A stretch of 64,000 nucleotides of DNA from Brachionus manjavacas (GCA_019054805.1 JAHQIY010000021.1:942501-1006500), one strand, 5' to 3'. Shown: positions 35,807-45,693, counted from the stretch's first letter. Numbers and translations are program-made. The notes: a model not told the origin generated them from the sequence alone.

Positions 35807-35964
35807 AAGAACTTCCTTGTTTTGTGTTAATTAGTGTGTTTTAAGTTGCAATAATGTTGTAACTTGTATGTTAAAATTTTATCATTTGTTAAGCTTTTTT
35901 ACAAACATTAATTTTTAGTAGCTATGTATAAATTACGCTTTTACTAATTATTAACCTATTTATG

Positions 35965-35993
35965 TTGTGTTTTTTTTGTAAGTGTTATATAAT
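35965..35993 (+). promoter_or_regulatory. Candidate typA promoter
   Basis: TTGTGT (35965-35970), 17-base spacer, TATAAT (35988-35993), about 80 bases before the typA start in the 268-base divergent gap with nupC. Confidence 0.45.
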
Positions 35994-36074
35994 AGTAAAC
36001 TGTTATATATTTAATAATAGATTCTTTTTTATATAACAATGTACTAATAAAATATATAGGTTAATATTAAAATA

Positions 36075-37889
36075 ATGAAGATAAGAAACATTGCTATTAT
36101 TGCCCACGTGGACCATGGTAAAACCACCTTAGTAGATGCTTTATTAAAACAAAGCGGTACTTTTAGAGACAACCAATCGGTTGATGAGCGAGTTATGGAC
36201 TCTAACGATTTAGAAAAAGAAAGAGGAATTACCATTTTATCTAAGTGTACTTCGGTAGCTTATAAAGATTATAAAATTAATATTATAGATACCCCAGGGC
36301 ACGCCGATTTTGGGGGCGAGGTAGAGCGTATTTTAGGTATGGTAGAAGGTGTAGTTTTAGTTGTAGATTCTAAAGAAGGCCCAATGCCACAAACCAGATT
36401 TGTTACTTCTAAAGCATTAGCCTTAGGCTTAAAACCTATTGTTGTGGTTAATAAAATGGATAAACCAGATAAACGCCCAGACGATGTATACAACGAAGTG
36501 TTTGATTTATTTGTTAACTTAAACGCTAACGAAGAGCAATTGGATTTTCCTATTTTATATGCAGCCGCCAGAGACGGTTGGATTAGCAAAACCGAAGAAA
36601 ACACCAACAATAATGTGTTTGATTTGTTTGATACCATTATTGAACACATTAACCCGCCTGTTAAACAAGAAGGCAAGTTTTCTATGGTTGGTAGTATTTT
36701 GCAAAACGATGCTTACGTAGGCAGAATTTTAACAGGTAAAGTAGCCAGTGGTAGCGTTAAAGTTGGCGACAATGTTAAAGCAATAACCAGAGATGGCGAT
36801 TTAATAGAAAAAGTAAAAGTTACTAAATTAATGACGTTTGAAGGCTTAAACAAAACCGTTGTAGATAGTGTAGAAGCCGGCGAAATTATTTGTATTGCAG
36901 GCTTTACTAAAGCTACAATTTCTGATACTTTGTGTGATTTAGAAATTAATACTCCGCTAGAAGCTAAACCAATAGACCCACCTTTGTTATCTATGACTTT
37001 TTCGGTTAATACATCGCCTTTTGCGGGTAAAGATGGCAAAAAGTTAACATCTAGAATGATTAGAGATAGATTGTTAAAAGAGCAAGAAACCAATGTTTCT
37101 ATTAAAATTGCAGAAACTAATAATTCTGATACCTTTGAGGTTTTTGGTAGGGGCGAGTTACAACTAGCTATTTTAATTGAAAATATGCGCAGAGAAGGTT
37201 ACGAGCTTTCTATTGGCAGACCAAGAGTGCTTATAAAAGAAGAAAATGGCGTTAAAATGGAACCCGTAGAAATAGCACAAATAGAAGTAGCAGAAGCCTA
37301 CAGTGGCAACATTATAGAAACTGTACAAGCCAGAAAAGGTTTAATTCAGGAAATGTCTAGCACTGCAGATGGTACGCAAAAAATTGTATTTTTAGTACCT
37401 ACTAGGGGGTTAATAGGTTATTACAGTAAATTTTTAACCGATACCAAAGGAACCGGAACCATGGCCAGATTGTTTAATGGGTACGAAGAATGGAAAGGCC
37501 CAATTACAAGCAGGCATAAAGGTGTGTTAATTTCTACCGATACTGCTAAGGCGGTTGGTTATGCTTTATCTAAATTACAAGATAGAGGAATTATGTTTGT
37601 AGAACCAGGAGACGAAGTATATACAGGTATGATTGTTGGCGAAAACGCTAAAGAAGGCGACTTAGAAATTAACGTGGTTAAAGGTAAACAGTTAACTAAC
37701 GTTAGGGCTTCGGGGTCTGATGATGCTTATAATCTTACGCCAGCTAAAAAAATGACACTAGAAGAAGCTATATCTTATATTGCAGATGACGAATTAATAG
37801 AGGTTACGCCTAGTTTTATTCGTATTCGTAAAAAATATTTAGATAGTAACGAACGTAAACGTTACGAAAAAGCCAATAAAGCCGGATAA
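36075..37889 (+). CDS. typA: Ribosome-associated GTPase TypA/BipA
   Basis: 604 residues, standard length. A translational GTPase related to EF-G that binds 70S ribosomes and helps late 50S assembly and stress adaptation. The P-loop AHVDHGKTTLVDALL is at residues 10-24, switch II DTPGHADFGGEVER near 75, NKMDKPD near 130. The C-terminal EF-G-like domain and the TypA-specific end (TPAKKMTLEEAISYIADDELIEVTP) are intact. Codon use is balanced (10 G and 12 C in 36121-36180), a useful contrast with the giant genes. A monocistronic + strand unit; the next gene converges on it. Confidence 0.98.
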   Translation: MKIRNIAIIAHVDHGKTTLVDALLKQSGTFRDNQSVDERVMDSNDLEKERGITILSKCTSVAYKDYKINIIDTPGHADFGGEVERILGMVEGVVLVVDSKEGPMPQTRFVTSKALALGLKPIVVVNKMDKPDKRPDDVYNEVFDLFVNLNANEEQLDFPILYAAARDGWISKTEENTNNNVFDLFDTIIEHINPPVKQEGKFSMVGSILQNDAYVGRILTGKVASGSVKVGDNVKAITRDGDLIEKVKVTKLMTFEGLNKTVVDSVEAGEIICIAGFTKATISDTLCDLEINTPLEAKPIDPPLLSMTFSVNTSPFAGKDGKKLTSRMIRDRLLKEQETNVSIKIAETNNSDTFEVFGRGELQLAILIENMRREGYELSIGRPRVLIKEENGVKMEPVEIAQIEVAEAYSGNIIETVQARKGLIQEMSSTADGTQKIVFLVPTRGLIGYYSKFLTDTKGTGTMARLFNGYEEWKGPITSRHKGVLISTDTAKAVGYALSKLQDRGIMFVEPGDEVYTGMIVGENAKEGDLEINVVKGKQLTNVRASGSDDAYNLTPAKKMTLEEAISYIADDELIEVTPSFIRIRKKYLDSNERKRYEKANKAG

Positions 37890-37905
37890 TTGCATTTAAA
37901 TTGTT

Positions 37906-38547
37906 TTAAATATCTTGTATTAAGCGGTTTAAACAATTATACAGTAGTTTTTGGCTGTTTATAAACTGTTGGTTAAATTGCTGTTGTTGGCTAGGTATTT
38001 GATAATGCATAGTTAATATTAAAGTTAGTAGATTGTAGCATTGCTTAGCAGATAGCTTACTACTAACTTTTTTATTTTTAAAATAACGTTGGTAGTCTGC
38101 TATAAATACATTAATACTGTAATTTACTTTAGGGTTGTGTAAGCTATGTAGTTTTTTTTTAATACAATTTAAGCTTAAATTTACATTGCTTTGTAGTAAA
38201 CTTTTTAGCGTAGTATAAGCCAAAATTAATACAACATCTTTTACAAAATTACTAGCACAGTAACAATTTTGCAAACAAATATACTTGTTAAGTACTTTAG
38301 TATGTTGTATACTATTATGTAAGGCGTTGTTTTTGTAATATTGCTGTTTTATTTTGTGGTAATTTGCAATAGTGGTGTATACTCTATCGTAAAAATGGGG
38401 GCCACAAGCGGTAATATAAAATTTATTTTGGCAATTAAAACAAATAGCTAGCGTGGCTTTTTCTATAAAATAGTTAAGCTTTTCTGGGTAGTGTACTATT
38501 AAATTGTAGTCTATTTCTATATTGTTGCAATGCGGACACTTAGCCAT
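37906..38547 (-). CDS. Orphan zinc-ribbon protein
   Basis: 213 residues, function not recognised. The N-terminus has two CxxC knuckles (CPHC at residues 4-7 and CFNC near 36-39), probably a zinc ribbon. A further cluster YICLQNCYCASN near residue 95 could bind a second metal. The remainder is helical and rich in Lys, Asn, Gln and Tyr, with no membrane segment or signal peptide. It converges on typA with a 16-base gap and stands alone. Zinc ribbons of this kind occur in transcription-related and nucleic-acid-binding proteins, but nothing here decides that. Confidence 0.7.
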   Translation of the reverse strand: MAKCPHCNNIEIDYNLIVHYPEKLNYFIEKATLAICFNCQNKFYITACGPHFYDRVYTTIANYHKIKQQYYKNNALHNSIQHTKVLNKYICLQNCYCASNFVKDVVLILAYTTLKSLLQSNVNLSLNCIKKKLHSLHNPKVNYSINVFIADYQRYFKNKKVSSKLSAKQCYNLLTLILTMHYQIPSQQQQFNQQFINSQKLLYNCLNRLIQDI

Positions 38548-38617
38548 TAATAACCACGTTTTATATTATTATTTTTTAATTATATATGTTATTTTAATAG
38601 ATTTTTATTTTTTTATC

Positions 38618-38645
38618 TTGCAAATTTTTTTTGCTACACTATAAT
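38618..38645 (+). promoter_or_regulatory. Candidate nitroreductase promoter
   Basis: TTGCAA (38618-38623), 16-base spacer, TATAAT (38640-38645), 93 bases before the ATG. Confidence 0.5.
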
Positions 38646-38738
38646 GTATACTATTGTGGTATGATATACTGCTTTACACTTTATATATTATATATAAATT
38701 AATTTTAAAAATAAACAATACAATATAAAAGAGAACAC

Positions 38739-39407
38739 ATGAACAAGTTTTTAGACAATGCAAAAATAATAGAAGCATTTAATTACAGATTTGCTACTAA
38801 AAAATTTAATTCTAACAAAATTATATCTACGCAAGATATGGATACAATACTAGAAGCTGGCGTTTTGTCGCCTAGTTCGTTTGGTATTCAGCCGTGGAAG
38901 TTTGTGGTTATAACTAACCCGCAAGTAAAAGCAAAACTGGCTAAAATGGCTACAGGTTTAGCAGAAAAAGGTACACAAGCTAGCCACGTGGTGTTGTTTT
39001 TATCTGCAACTAACAAGGCAGTAGACGGCGATGCAGATAACAAAGGGTTATTTTATTCTCATTTTGCTAAAGATTTAAAGCTACCAATAGAGCAAGTAAA
39101 TTTTATTCAAGAACTACGCAAAGGTTGGCAGGCAGGTTTTAGCCCAGAATTAAACGAAGAATGGACCAGCAAGCAAACCTACATTGCACTAGGTAATATG
39201 ATGACCGCCGCCGCTTTATTAGGTATAGATAGTTGCCCTGTAGAAGGCTTTGTTAAAGCCGAAGTAAACAGCTTTTTACAGCAAGATTTAAATATAGATA
39301 TATCTTTATGGCAGGCTTCGGTTATATGTGCTTTTGGTTACCGAGATATGGAGCAACCAAAAAAAGTGCGTAGAGCCAAGCTAGATTTAATACATTGGGT
39401 TAATTAA
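38739..39407 (+). CDS. NAD(P)H nitroreductase (NfsB-like flavoprotein)
   Basis: 222 residues, typical for FMN-dependent nitroreductases of the NfsB group, which reduce nitroaromatics, quinones or dihydropteridine. The N-terminal FNYRFATKKFNSNK, the FMN-binding LSPSSFGIQPWKFVVI block and the late GNMMTAAALLGIDSCPVEGF segment match the family. AGAGAAC precedes the ATG by 5-6 bases. Monocistronic, ended by a clear intrinsic terminator. The physiological substrate is not known. Confidence 0.93.
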   Translation: MNKFLDNAKIIEAFNYRFATKKFNSNKIISTQDMDTILEAGVLSPSSFGIQPWKFVVITNPQVKAKLAKMATGLAEKGTQASHVVLFLSATNKAVDGDADNKGLFYSHFAKDLKLPIEQVNFIQELRKGWQAGFSPELNEEWTSKQTYIALGNMMTAAALLGIDSCPVEGFVKAEVNSFLQQDLNIDISLWQASVICAFGYRDMEQPKKVRRAKLDLIHWVN

Positions 39408-39440
39408 CTATACAGTTTTATAGTATTACTAAAAAAATAA

Positions 39441-39475
39441 AGGGTTGTAACACAATAAAGTTATAACCCTTTTTT
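39441..39475. terminator. Bidirectional intrinsic terminator
   Basis: An 11-bp stem with one G-T pair (39441-39451 with 39460-39470), an 8-base loop, then TTTTT on the + strand and an A run on the other side. It separates the nitroreductase gene from convergent feoB. Confidence 0.85.
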
Positions 39476-39505
39476 AAAAGGCAAAGTACAAAGCAATGTA
39501 AACTT

Positions 39506-41590
39506 TTATAAACCGTTGGTTTTTTTGCCAAACACAAAGTTGCTTTCCCACTGTTTACCGTATTTAGCATTTAAGTTTTTAAATATTATAAAAATAACGG
39601 TATAAATAGTGGTAAAAATTAGTGTGGCTACCAAGCCGTGTATTAGGCTTAGGGTAAATTGATAATACAGTGTTGCTATGCTAAAAGCGTTAAATATGCT
39701 CCAGCTACCAACTAGCCAAGCCCACGCTTTACCAATTTCTTGCGATATTGCACCCATTGCCGAAACACAAGGCGTATAAATTACAAAAAACAGTAAAAAG
39801 GCAAATACACCTGTGGTGCCGGCAAACTTTTGCAGTAGCACTTGGCGTTTAGCGTTTATATCGTCAGACAATGTGCTGTTAACTGCACCGTTGTAGTCAA
39901 ATACATCGTTATAATTTTTGTTAAAAATAGAATTACCAAACTCTGCAAACATTTGTAAAGTTTGTGGAATTAAGTTAAGGCTAGTAGGTGCGTTTGCATC
40001 GTCTTTAGTAGGAAAATAAACCGAATTTAAAGTAGCAACCACAACTTCTTTAGCTAAAAAGCCAGTTATTAGGCTTAAAGTGGCTTGCCAGTTTTCGGTT
40101 TTAATACCCATGGGTATAAATAGTGGCGTTAACACGCTAGATGTTTGTGCTAGTATAGATTGGTCTGGGTTTTCTACAATTTTACCCCTAAAGCTTACAG
40201 AGTTTAACACGGTTAGTAGGGCTATAATAGGTACAATCATTTTTCCTAAATTTTTTAAAAAGCCTTTTACTTTTTGTGCAGAATTTTTTGCCACTGCAGT
40301 AAAATTAGGTAGGCGATAGTTGGGTAGTTCTACCACAAAAGGTAGGCTATTGTTTGTAAATAAACTTTTAGATAAATAAAAGCCGTTTAATACGGCAAAT
40401 ACTATGCCTATGGCGTACATTAAAAACACCATTAAGGTAGAATGTGCGGTAAATACTATAAAGCAAAAATAAATGTATACTGGTAGTTTAGCACTGCACG
40501 AAATACTAGGGGATATCATTAAGGTAAGTCTTCTGTCGCTTTCACGCTCTAATGTACGGCAACCAGAAGAACACGCCGCAGTACAGCCTAGCCCTAAAGT
40601 TAAAGAAACAAACGCTTTACCAGGTAGCCCAATTTTTTGTAGCATTTCATCGGCAATAAAGGCTTGGCGGGCACTGTAGCCGGTATCTTCTAGCAAGCCT
40701 AGTAGTACAAATAGGGTAAAAATTATAGGGGCAAAGGTTAGCATGGTTTGTATACCTCCGCCTATGCCGTCTGCTAAAATAATAGTAACAATAGCAGGAG
40801 CATTAATATAACCAAGCAGTTGCTTAGGTAAATCTACAAAATACAAGCCAGCTACGCTATCTATTAAGCCAGATAATAAGCTATGAATACTCATAGTAGT
40901 TAACAGTATTAAATATATTACCCCAAAAAATAACGGAATAGATAAATAACTATTTAATAGTATTTTATCTATTTTATTGGTTAAATAACTAGCTTTTATA
41001 TTAAAAGATAACCCTTTAGTAATTTTATTAACCAGTAAAGTGTTGGTTGCTATATTGTTGGTAAATTTGTTTTGTACAATAGGTTTAGGGTTAGTTAGAT
41101 TTTGTTGTATGGCGTTTATAAGTTCTTGCATGCCGTTTTTAGTTTTGGCAGAAACAAACACTACATCTATACCTAATTGTGTGATTAGTTTGCGTTTTAG
41201 TTCGGCTAGTTGGTTTTTAGATATTGTAATGGTATCTACCATATTAACCGCTAGCATTACGTTTAAATTTTTAGCTAAGGCACTTAAAGTTAAAATTAAA
41301 TGTTTATTTAGTTGTGCAATGTTAACTACACTTATGTATAAATTATTGGGGTTATCTTGTATATATTTGCCTACTACTAGTTCATCTTTAGAATTAGCAA
41401 ACGATGTTAACGAGTTTATACCTGGTAAATCGCTTAATTGTATTTGCATATTGTTAATATTTGCCGTTGCACTGGCTACACTAACAGTTACACCAGCAAA
41501 GTTACCAGTTTTTTTATTTAAGTTGGTTAAAGCGTTAAAAATAGAGGTTTTACCTGCGTTAGGGTAACCAAGTAAAGATACTTTATGCAT
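39506..41590 (-). CDS. feoB: Ferrous iron transporter FeoB
   Basis: 694 residues. An inner-membrane Fe(II) uptake protein with an N-terminal G domain: G1 GYPNAGKTS (residues 8-16), G3 DLPGI near 54, NMVD near 115. Two gate regions follow with conserved cysteines (GLGCTAACSSGCRTLERESDRRLT near 335, and YTPCVSAMGAI near 605). The length is slightly below the E. coli protein. It overlaps feoA by 8 bases, so translation is probably coupled. No FeoC is visible. Confidence 0.96.
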   Translation of the reverse strand: MHKVSLLGYPNAGKTSIFNALTNLNKKTGNFAGVTVSVASATANINNMQIQLSDLPGINSLTSFANSKDELVVGKYIQDNPNNLYISVVNIAQLNKHLILTLSALAKNLNVMLAVNMVDTITISKNQLAELKRKLITQLGIDVVFVSAKTKNGMQELINAIQQNLTNPKPIVQNKFTNNIATNTLLVNKITKGLSFNIKASYLTNKIDKILLNSYLSIPLFFGVIYLILLTTMSIHSLLSGLIDSVAGLYFVDLPKQLLGYINAPAIVTIILADGIGGGIQTMLTFAPIIFTLFVLLGLLEDTGYSARQAFIADEMLQKIGLPGKAFVSLTLGLGCTAACSSGCRTLERESDRRLTLMISPSISCSAKLPVYIYFCFIVFTAHSTLMVFLMYAIGIVFAVLNGFYLSKSLFTNNSLPFVVELPNYRLPNFTAVAKNSAQKVKGFLKNLGKMIVPIIALLTVLNSVSFRGKIVENPDQSILAQTSSVLTPLFIPMGIKTENWQATLSLITGFLAKEVVVATLNSVYFPTKDDANAPTSLNLIPQTLQMFAEFGNSIFNKNYNDVFDYNGAVNSTLSDDINAKRQVLLQKFAGTTGVFAFLLFFVIYTPCVSAMGAISQEIGKAWAWLVGSWSIFNAFSIATLYYQFTLSLIHGLVATLIFTTIYTVIFIIFKNLNAKYGKQWESNFVFGKKTNGL

Positions 41591-41843
41591 AATTATTAGC
41601 CTGTTTTATTTGTAAAATAATGTTAGCGGCATCTTTTTTTCTAATAATTAAATTGCAGTTATTAATAAATACCTGCAAAGTGTTGCCAAAAAAAGATTTA
41701 CGTACAACCTTTATACTGCAACCCGCAACAAAGCCATAGGCTTGCAGGCGTTCTTTTTCGTAAAAAGATAATGTATTATTAAAGCCAGTAATAACATAAA
41801 CGGTTTTAAACTTTGCGTTATCTAAGGTTGTATTATTTAACAT
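41583..41843 (-). CDS. feoA: FeoA, SH3-like partner of FeoB
   Basis: 86 residues with the FeoA beta-barrel pattern: ERLQAYGFVAGCSIKVVRKS, GNTLQVFINNCNLIIRKKDAANI. It is thought to bind and regulate FeoB. It is the first gene of the two-gene feo unit, with its end overlapping feoB. An upstream pair of 18-base direct repeats may be regulatory. Confidence 0.9.
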   Translation of the reverse strand: MLNNTTLDNAKFKTVYVITGFNNTLSFYEKERLQAYGFVAGCSIKVVRKSFFGNTLQVFINNCNLIIRKKDAANIILQIKQANNYA

Positions 41844-41849
41844 TGCAAT

Positions 41850-41949
41850 GCATACTTTTTTAGTAGGTTATTTTTTATATAAATTTATTTTAAGCTTAAA
41901 TAGTAATAAAAGCAAGCAAAAAACATTAAAGCATACTGTTTTAGTAGGG
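41850..41949. repeat. Paired 18-base direct repeat upstream of feoA
   Basis: GCATACTTTTTTAGTAGG (41850-41867) and GCATACTGTTTTAGTAGG (41931-41948) differ at one base and lie 81 bases apart, start to start. The first is 6 bases upstream of the feoA start codon, where an operator would interfere with transcription or translation. No canonical Fur box is visible. Confidence 0.4.
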
Positions 41950-42103
41950 TTTGGCTGTATGTTGTAAACCTAGTAAAAGCAAGGGGTAGCAAAGTTAAGT
42001 GGATTAAAAAAACAGTTGTTTTTTTTTGCAAAAAATTTGGCAAAAAGTAAAAATATTACAAAAAATAAAAAAAACAGTTTACTATTTTGTAAAATTGTAG
42101 TAT

Positions 42104-42109
42104 TATAAT
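42104..42109 (+). promoter_or_regulatory. Candidate -10 element of the tRNA-Ile/tRNA-Ala unit
   Basis: TATAAT lies 34 bases before tRNA-Ile. The -35 region is not clear; TTTACT at 42078 is too distant. This suggests that the tRNA pair has its own promoter, away from the rRNA genes. Confidence 0.35.
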
Positions 42110-42142
42110 TTTAATAGATGGTAACAATCTATTAAAAAGTAT

Positions 42143-42148
42143 GGGCTT

Positions 42149-42193
<45 letters not shown>

Positions 42194-42219
42194 TAGTTCA
42201 AGTCTATCCAGGCCCACCA
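42143..42219 (+). tRNA. tRNA-Ile (anticodon GAT)
   Basis: 77 bases including an encoded CCA. Acceptor GGGCTTG pairs with CAGGCCC, the D-arm contains AGCTCAGTTGGTTAGAGC, the anticodon GAT is at 42177-42179 in loop TTGATAA, and the T-arm contains GTTCAAGTC. Normally found in the 16S-23S spacer; here no rRNA is adjacent. Confidence 0.97.
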
Positions 42220-42344
42220 TTACTTTTACTTTTTAAGTTAGTGTTAATGTTTGTTGGGTTTAAGCTATTAAGCTTACACATTACACGTGCTTATTGTTGT
42301 TACATATTTGCCAAAACTTTTTATTACGGTAATTCCGTAGGTAC

Positions 42345-42420
42345 GGGGGCATAGCTCAGTTGGTAGAGCACCTGCTTTGCAAGCAGGGGGTCATCGGTTC
42401 GAATCCGTTTGCCTCCACCA
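42345..42420 (+). tRNA. tRNA-Ala (anticodon TGC)
   Basis: 76 bases including CCA. Acceptor GGGGGCA pairs with TGCCTCC (one G-T), the anticodon TGC is at 42378-42380 in loop TTTGCAA, and the T-arm has GTTCGAATCC. 125 bases behind tRNA-Ile, in the order usual for rRNA operon spacers. Confidence 0.97.
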
Positions 42421-42543
42421 TTCTTTTTTTACTCATAGTATTTTAATCATAACTTTTTATTAGTAGTTTTTAATTAATTTGTTTTTATTTTGTTACTTTA
42501 TATGTGGCAATATATTTAAACATTAAATAAATTAGTAGCTATG

Positions 42544-42574
42544 GGCTACTATTGTTGTTTATGCAATAGTAACC
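42544..42574. other. Hairpin between convergent tRNA-Ala and restriction gene
   Basis: An 11-bp stem with one mismatch (42544-42554 with 42564-42574) and a 9-base loop. No T run follows on either strand, so its role as a terminator is doubtful. Confidence 0.3.
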
Positions 42575-42590
42575 GCAGTAGCTGTGGGTA

Positions 42591-45500
42591 TTAAATAGAT
42601 ATTTTATTTATTTCATCCATAAGGTTTATGGTGTGTTGTAATATGTTAATTACATTTTGTACGTGCTGTAGTTTGTCTGTAATATCCATATTTTTGTGGC
42701 TTTTTAGGTATTTATCTAGCACTTGGTAACCACCAATTTTAAAATTAAAAACTTGTTTAGGCACATTGGCAAAGTAACAGGTTTTATTAAAGTATAATTG
42801 TTGGGTAGATTCTACATAATTTATTTTGCCACAAATAAAGTCTGGTTGTTCGCCTTTTGGTGCTTGTGGGTTGCCTAGGTTTAGGTTGGGTATATTAGCC
42901 ATGGTGTGGGCTTTAATTAGCTTTGTACCCAGTGTGCTTAGGCTATTAAAGGTGTTAATATCCACATTAAAGTTAATACGTGGAAAATCTATTTTTAAAA
43001 ATTCTAAATATTTTGTACGGTAGGTAGGGTGGTGCAAAACGGCATAAATATAACCTAACACTGCTTCTGGAGTAGGGTTATTAAAGCGTTGTGCTACCAT
43101 TTTGGCAAAGTCTGATTTAAAGTTTACGGTTTTTTCTTCTTCTATGTTGCCAGTATTACCGTTTGTATAGGATTGATAAAGGTATAGTGGGGCTAATACA
43201 CTACCTATTGGTAATAAATGAAGATCTATAATTTGTTTAGATATAAAAATATTATCGTAATTAATAGCACCTTGTTGGTTTCTTACAAACACCAAACCTA
43301 AATTATCTTTATTTAGCATGTGCTTCATATTAGTGCCACTTGGCCGGGCATGAAATCCTTTAGATTTACCAGTAAAATAAGTATATCTTATATCAAAAGG
43401 TCTATAATTAAGCTCTATTAATGTACTTGCATCACTTAAAATGTCTTTTTTAGCTGTTTCTATAGTCCAATCTCTACCATCTTTTGGTAAATTATATTTT
43501 GCTCTCACTTGTTCTGTAGGTAAGTTGATTAAATCTGTTTTGCGTTGCTCTATAATGTCTCTATTGTTACTAATGGTGAAAGCATCTCTAAAAGTTACTA
43601 TTCCCAACCCATTAGTTAAGAATACATCCCTAAGGCTAGTGCCTTGGTTATATTCTGCTTTTAAAGTATCGTTTTGCGGGGTAAACAAATAAAAAGGTGC
43701 AGTAGGGTTTATTTTTGTAAAGGCTGGGGTATTAATGTTTAGCTCTGCCAATTGGCTAAATTTAGCTTGCCTGCTACCATAAACGTGGCTATGGTACACA
43801 CCCGTATCGGCTTTATTTTTAGTTTTAACAAAAAAACTAATACTTACACCTTGCTGAATATCAAAAACATTTTTATCTGGGCTACCATCTGGGCTTACTT
43901 CCCTTTTTTTTGCATTACCGTGTAGGTCTACAATGTAAATTTTATTAAAAGTTTGCATTAGGTGGTTACGCATTTGCCTAAAGGTTGGGTTATCTATAAA
44001 TCCGTGGTTAGTTATTATGCCCACAACCCCTTGTTCTACTTTTTCTATTTTACTTTCGGCAAAGCGTATAAATTTTACGTAATCGTCTTGCAACCATTTT
44101 GGGTTTTTTTCTTTAATTTCATCTTTAGGAAAATATGGTTTTATAAGGTCTTTTATAAAAACAGCATTGTTTTGCGAATTACCATTATAAGGCGGATTAC
44201 CTGTTATTACTAAAATATCGCTATCTTTTATTTGTTGGGCTTCTTTACCTTCTTTGGCAATATCTGGCATTAAACTGCTTAGTATATCATCTGCTGTGCT
44301 TTCTTTTAATTTATTTTCTAAAGTGTTGGTTAAATACACTGGTATACGCTGATTATTTTGTAAGATATAATTGGCGTTATCTTTTAAATATTGGCTTAAT
44401 TTTAGGTGGGCAACGCAGTAAGCTGGAATTAGAAGTTCGAACCCATAAATATTTTTTAGTATATGATTTTGTATTAATGTATTACGCAACATAGAAGTTG
44501 CCGGCACCGAGTTTAATATATTTTTATAAATACTAAACATAAATGTACCTGTGCCTGTGGCAAAATCTAGCACTTTTACATTATTGGTTGCTAAGCCTTG
44601 TGGCAAGGCAAATTCTGTTTGTAAAATTGCATTAATGTTGTTTATTATGTTATCTACCACTGGTTGGGGCGTATAATACACGCCTGCATCTACTTTTATT
44701 TTTTTATCGTATGCTTTTAAAAAATCTTCGTAAAAATGTATGTAAGGATCTTTTTGTTGGTTTTTAGTAAATTTTAAACTATTGGCTAGCTCTAACGAAT
44801 TTGTATGGTTTACTATATGCAATATGCGTTGTACATAGGGTTTTACGCTGGTAAAATTATTTAATACTTTTATAAAACTTAAAATATCTTTTATTAGGGC
44901 AAAAGATTGAGGCGTGTAATCGTCTAAATTACTTAAAGTTAATACAGTATTAGGGTTAGATAAATTTAGTTTAGTTAAAAATAACGAATATGTAAGCGTT
45001 TGTGCAAAGGCATCGGCAAATTCTGCTGTGGTTATTTCGGCATAAATATTTTGCTTAAACCCTGTTAGTAAACCAAGTAGCTTGTTGTTTGTATCTTTAT
45101 TTTGTTGGCTTATATTTAAAATTTCTGTTATCTCTTGCTTTATGGTTTGGGTTGGTTGTGCCAGCTTTTCTGCTAAATCTTTAGACGAAACTATTTGTTG
45201 TGGCTTTTGGCTTAAAAAGTTGTTAATTAAACTTTCAACATCGTTACAATTGGCTTGGTTTAATTTTATTTTAGCGTTATCTAATGCAGTTTTTTCGCAC
45301 AGGCGTACATCTTTTACAACTTGGCCGTTATAAAGCCATATAAAACGCAAATAATCGGTTATTATTAAATTATCTGTTAGGGTTTTGTACTTAGCTATTT
45401 GGGTAGACTTTAATACTTCATCTAAATCTTCGCCTATTTTTTTATTTTCTAGGTAACCAATTTCGGTATTATTTAACATAAATTTAAAGTCAGGAGCCCC

Positions 45501-45656
45501 TTTGCCTTGTTTATCTCGGGCGGGTTCGTGTATTGTTAGTATATTTTTGGGGTCTGCAAGTTCTTTTAATAAATTTTGTAAAAATGTTCTGCCAGAATGC
45601 TCTAGTTCGTTTTTAACTTTTTGTATTTCTGTTATATAGTTATTAAAGTTTATCAT
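42591..45656 (-). CDS. Single-chain restriction-modification enzyme (type IIG / ISP-like)
   Basis: 1,021 residues combining cleavage and methylation. The N-terminus has a PD-(D/E)xK nuclease core: P54-D56 in GKGAPDFKF and E70-N-K72 in IGYLENKK. The middle is an N6-adenine methyltransferase with motif I VLDFATGTGTFMFS near 365 and motif IV ITGNPPYNG near 490. The C-terminal third would recognise the DNA target. No separate specificity or helicase subunit is present (I see no Walker helicase motifs), so the type IIG class fits better than type I or full type ISP. It lies between tRNA-Ala and 23S rRNA on the opposite strand, suggesting arrival by horizontal transfer. The reading frame is intact. 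Confidence 0.88.
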   Translation of the reverse strand: MINFNNYITEIQKVKNELEHSGRTFLQNLLKELADPKNILTIHEPARDKQGKGAPDFKFMLNNTEIGYLENKKIGEDLDEVLKSTQIAKYKTLTDNLIITDYLRFIWLYNGQVVKDVRLCEKTALDNAKIKLNQANCNDVESLINNFLSQKPQQIVSSKDLAEKLAQPTQTIKQEITEILNISQQNKDTNNKLLGLLTGFKQNIYAEITTAEFADAFAQTLTYSLFLTKLNLSNPNTVLTLSNLDDYTPQSFALIKDILSFIKVLNNFTSVKPYVQRILHIVNHTNSLELANSLKFTKNQQKDPYIHFYEDFLKAYDKKIKVDAGVYYTPQPVVDNIINNINAILQTEFALPQGLATNNVKVLDFATGTGTFMFSIYKNILNSVPATSMLRNTLIQNHILKNIYGFELLIPAYCVAHLKLSQYLKDNANYILQNNQRIPVYLTNTLENKLKESTADDILSSLMPDIAKEGKEAQQIKDSDILVITGNPPYNGNSQNNAVFIKDLIKPYFPKDEIKEKNPKWLQDDYVKFIRFAESKIEKVEQGVVGIITNHGFIDNPTFRQMRNHLMQTFNKIYIVDLHGNAKKREVSPDGSPDKNVFDIQQGVSISFFVKTKNKADTGVYHSHVYGSRQAKFSQLAELNINTPAFTKINPTAPFYLFTPQNDTLKAEYNQGTSLRDVFLTNGLGIVTFRDAFTISNNRDIIEQRKTDLINLPTEQVRAKYNLPKDGRDWTIETAKKDILSDASTLIELNYRPFDIRYTYFTGKSKGFHARPSGTNMKHMLNKDNLGLVFVRNQQGAINYDNIFISKQIIDLHLLPIGSVLAPLYLYQSYTNGNTGNIEEEKTVNFKSDFAKMVAQRFNNPTPEAVLGYIYAVLHHPTYRTKYLEFLKIDFPRINFNVDINTFNSLSTLGTKLIKAHTMANIPNLNLGNPQAPKGEQPDFICGKINYVESTQQLYFNKTCYFANVPKQVFNFKIGGYQVLDKYLKSHKNMDITDKLQHVQNVINILQHTINLMDEINKISI

Positions 45657-45693
45657 TTATTTTATTACCTATTTATACATATTAACATTGTTA

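Noticed and set aside
42591..45656. Type I or full type ISP restriction system
   Set aside because: No helicase motifs and no HsdS/HsdR partners; one chain holds only the nuclease, methylase and presumed target-recognition region.
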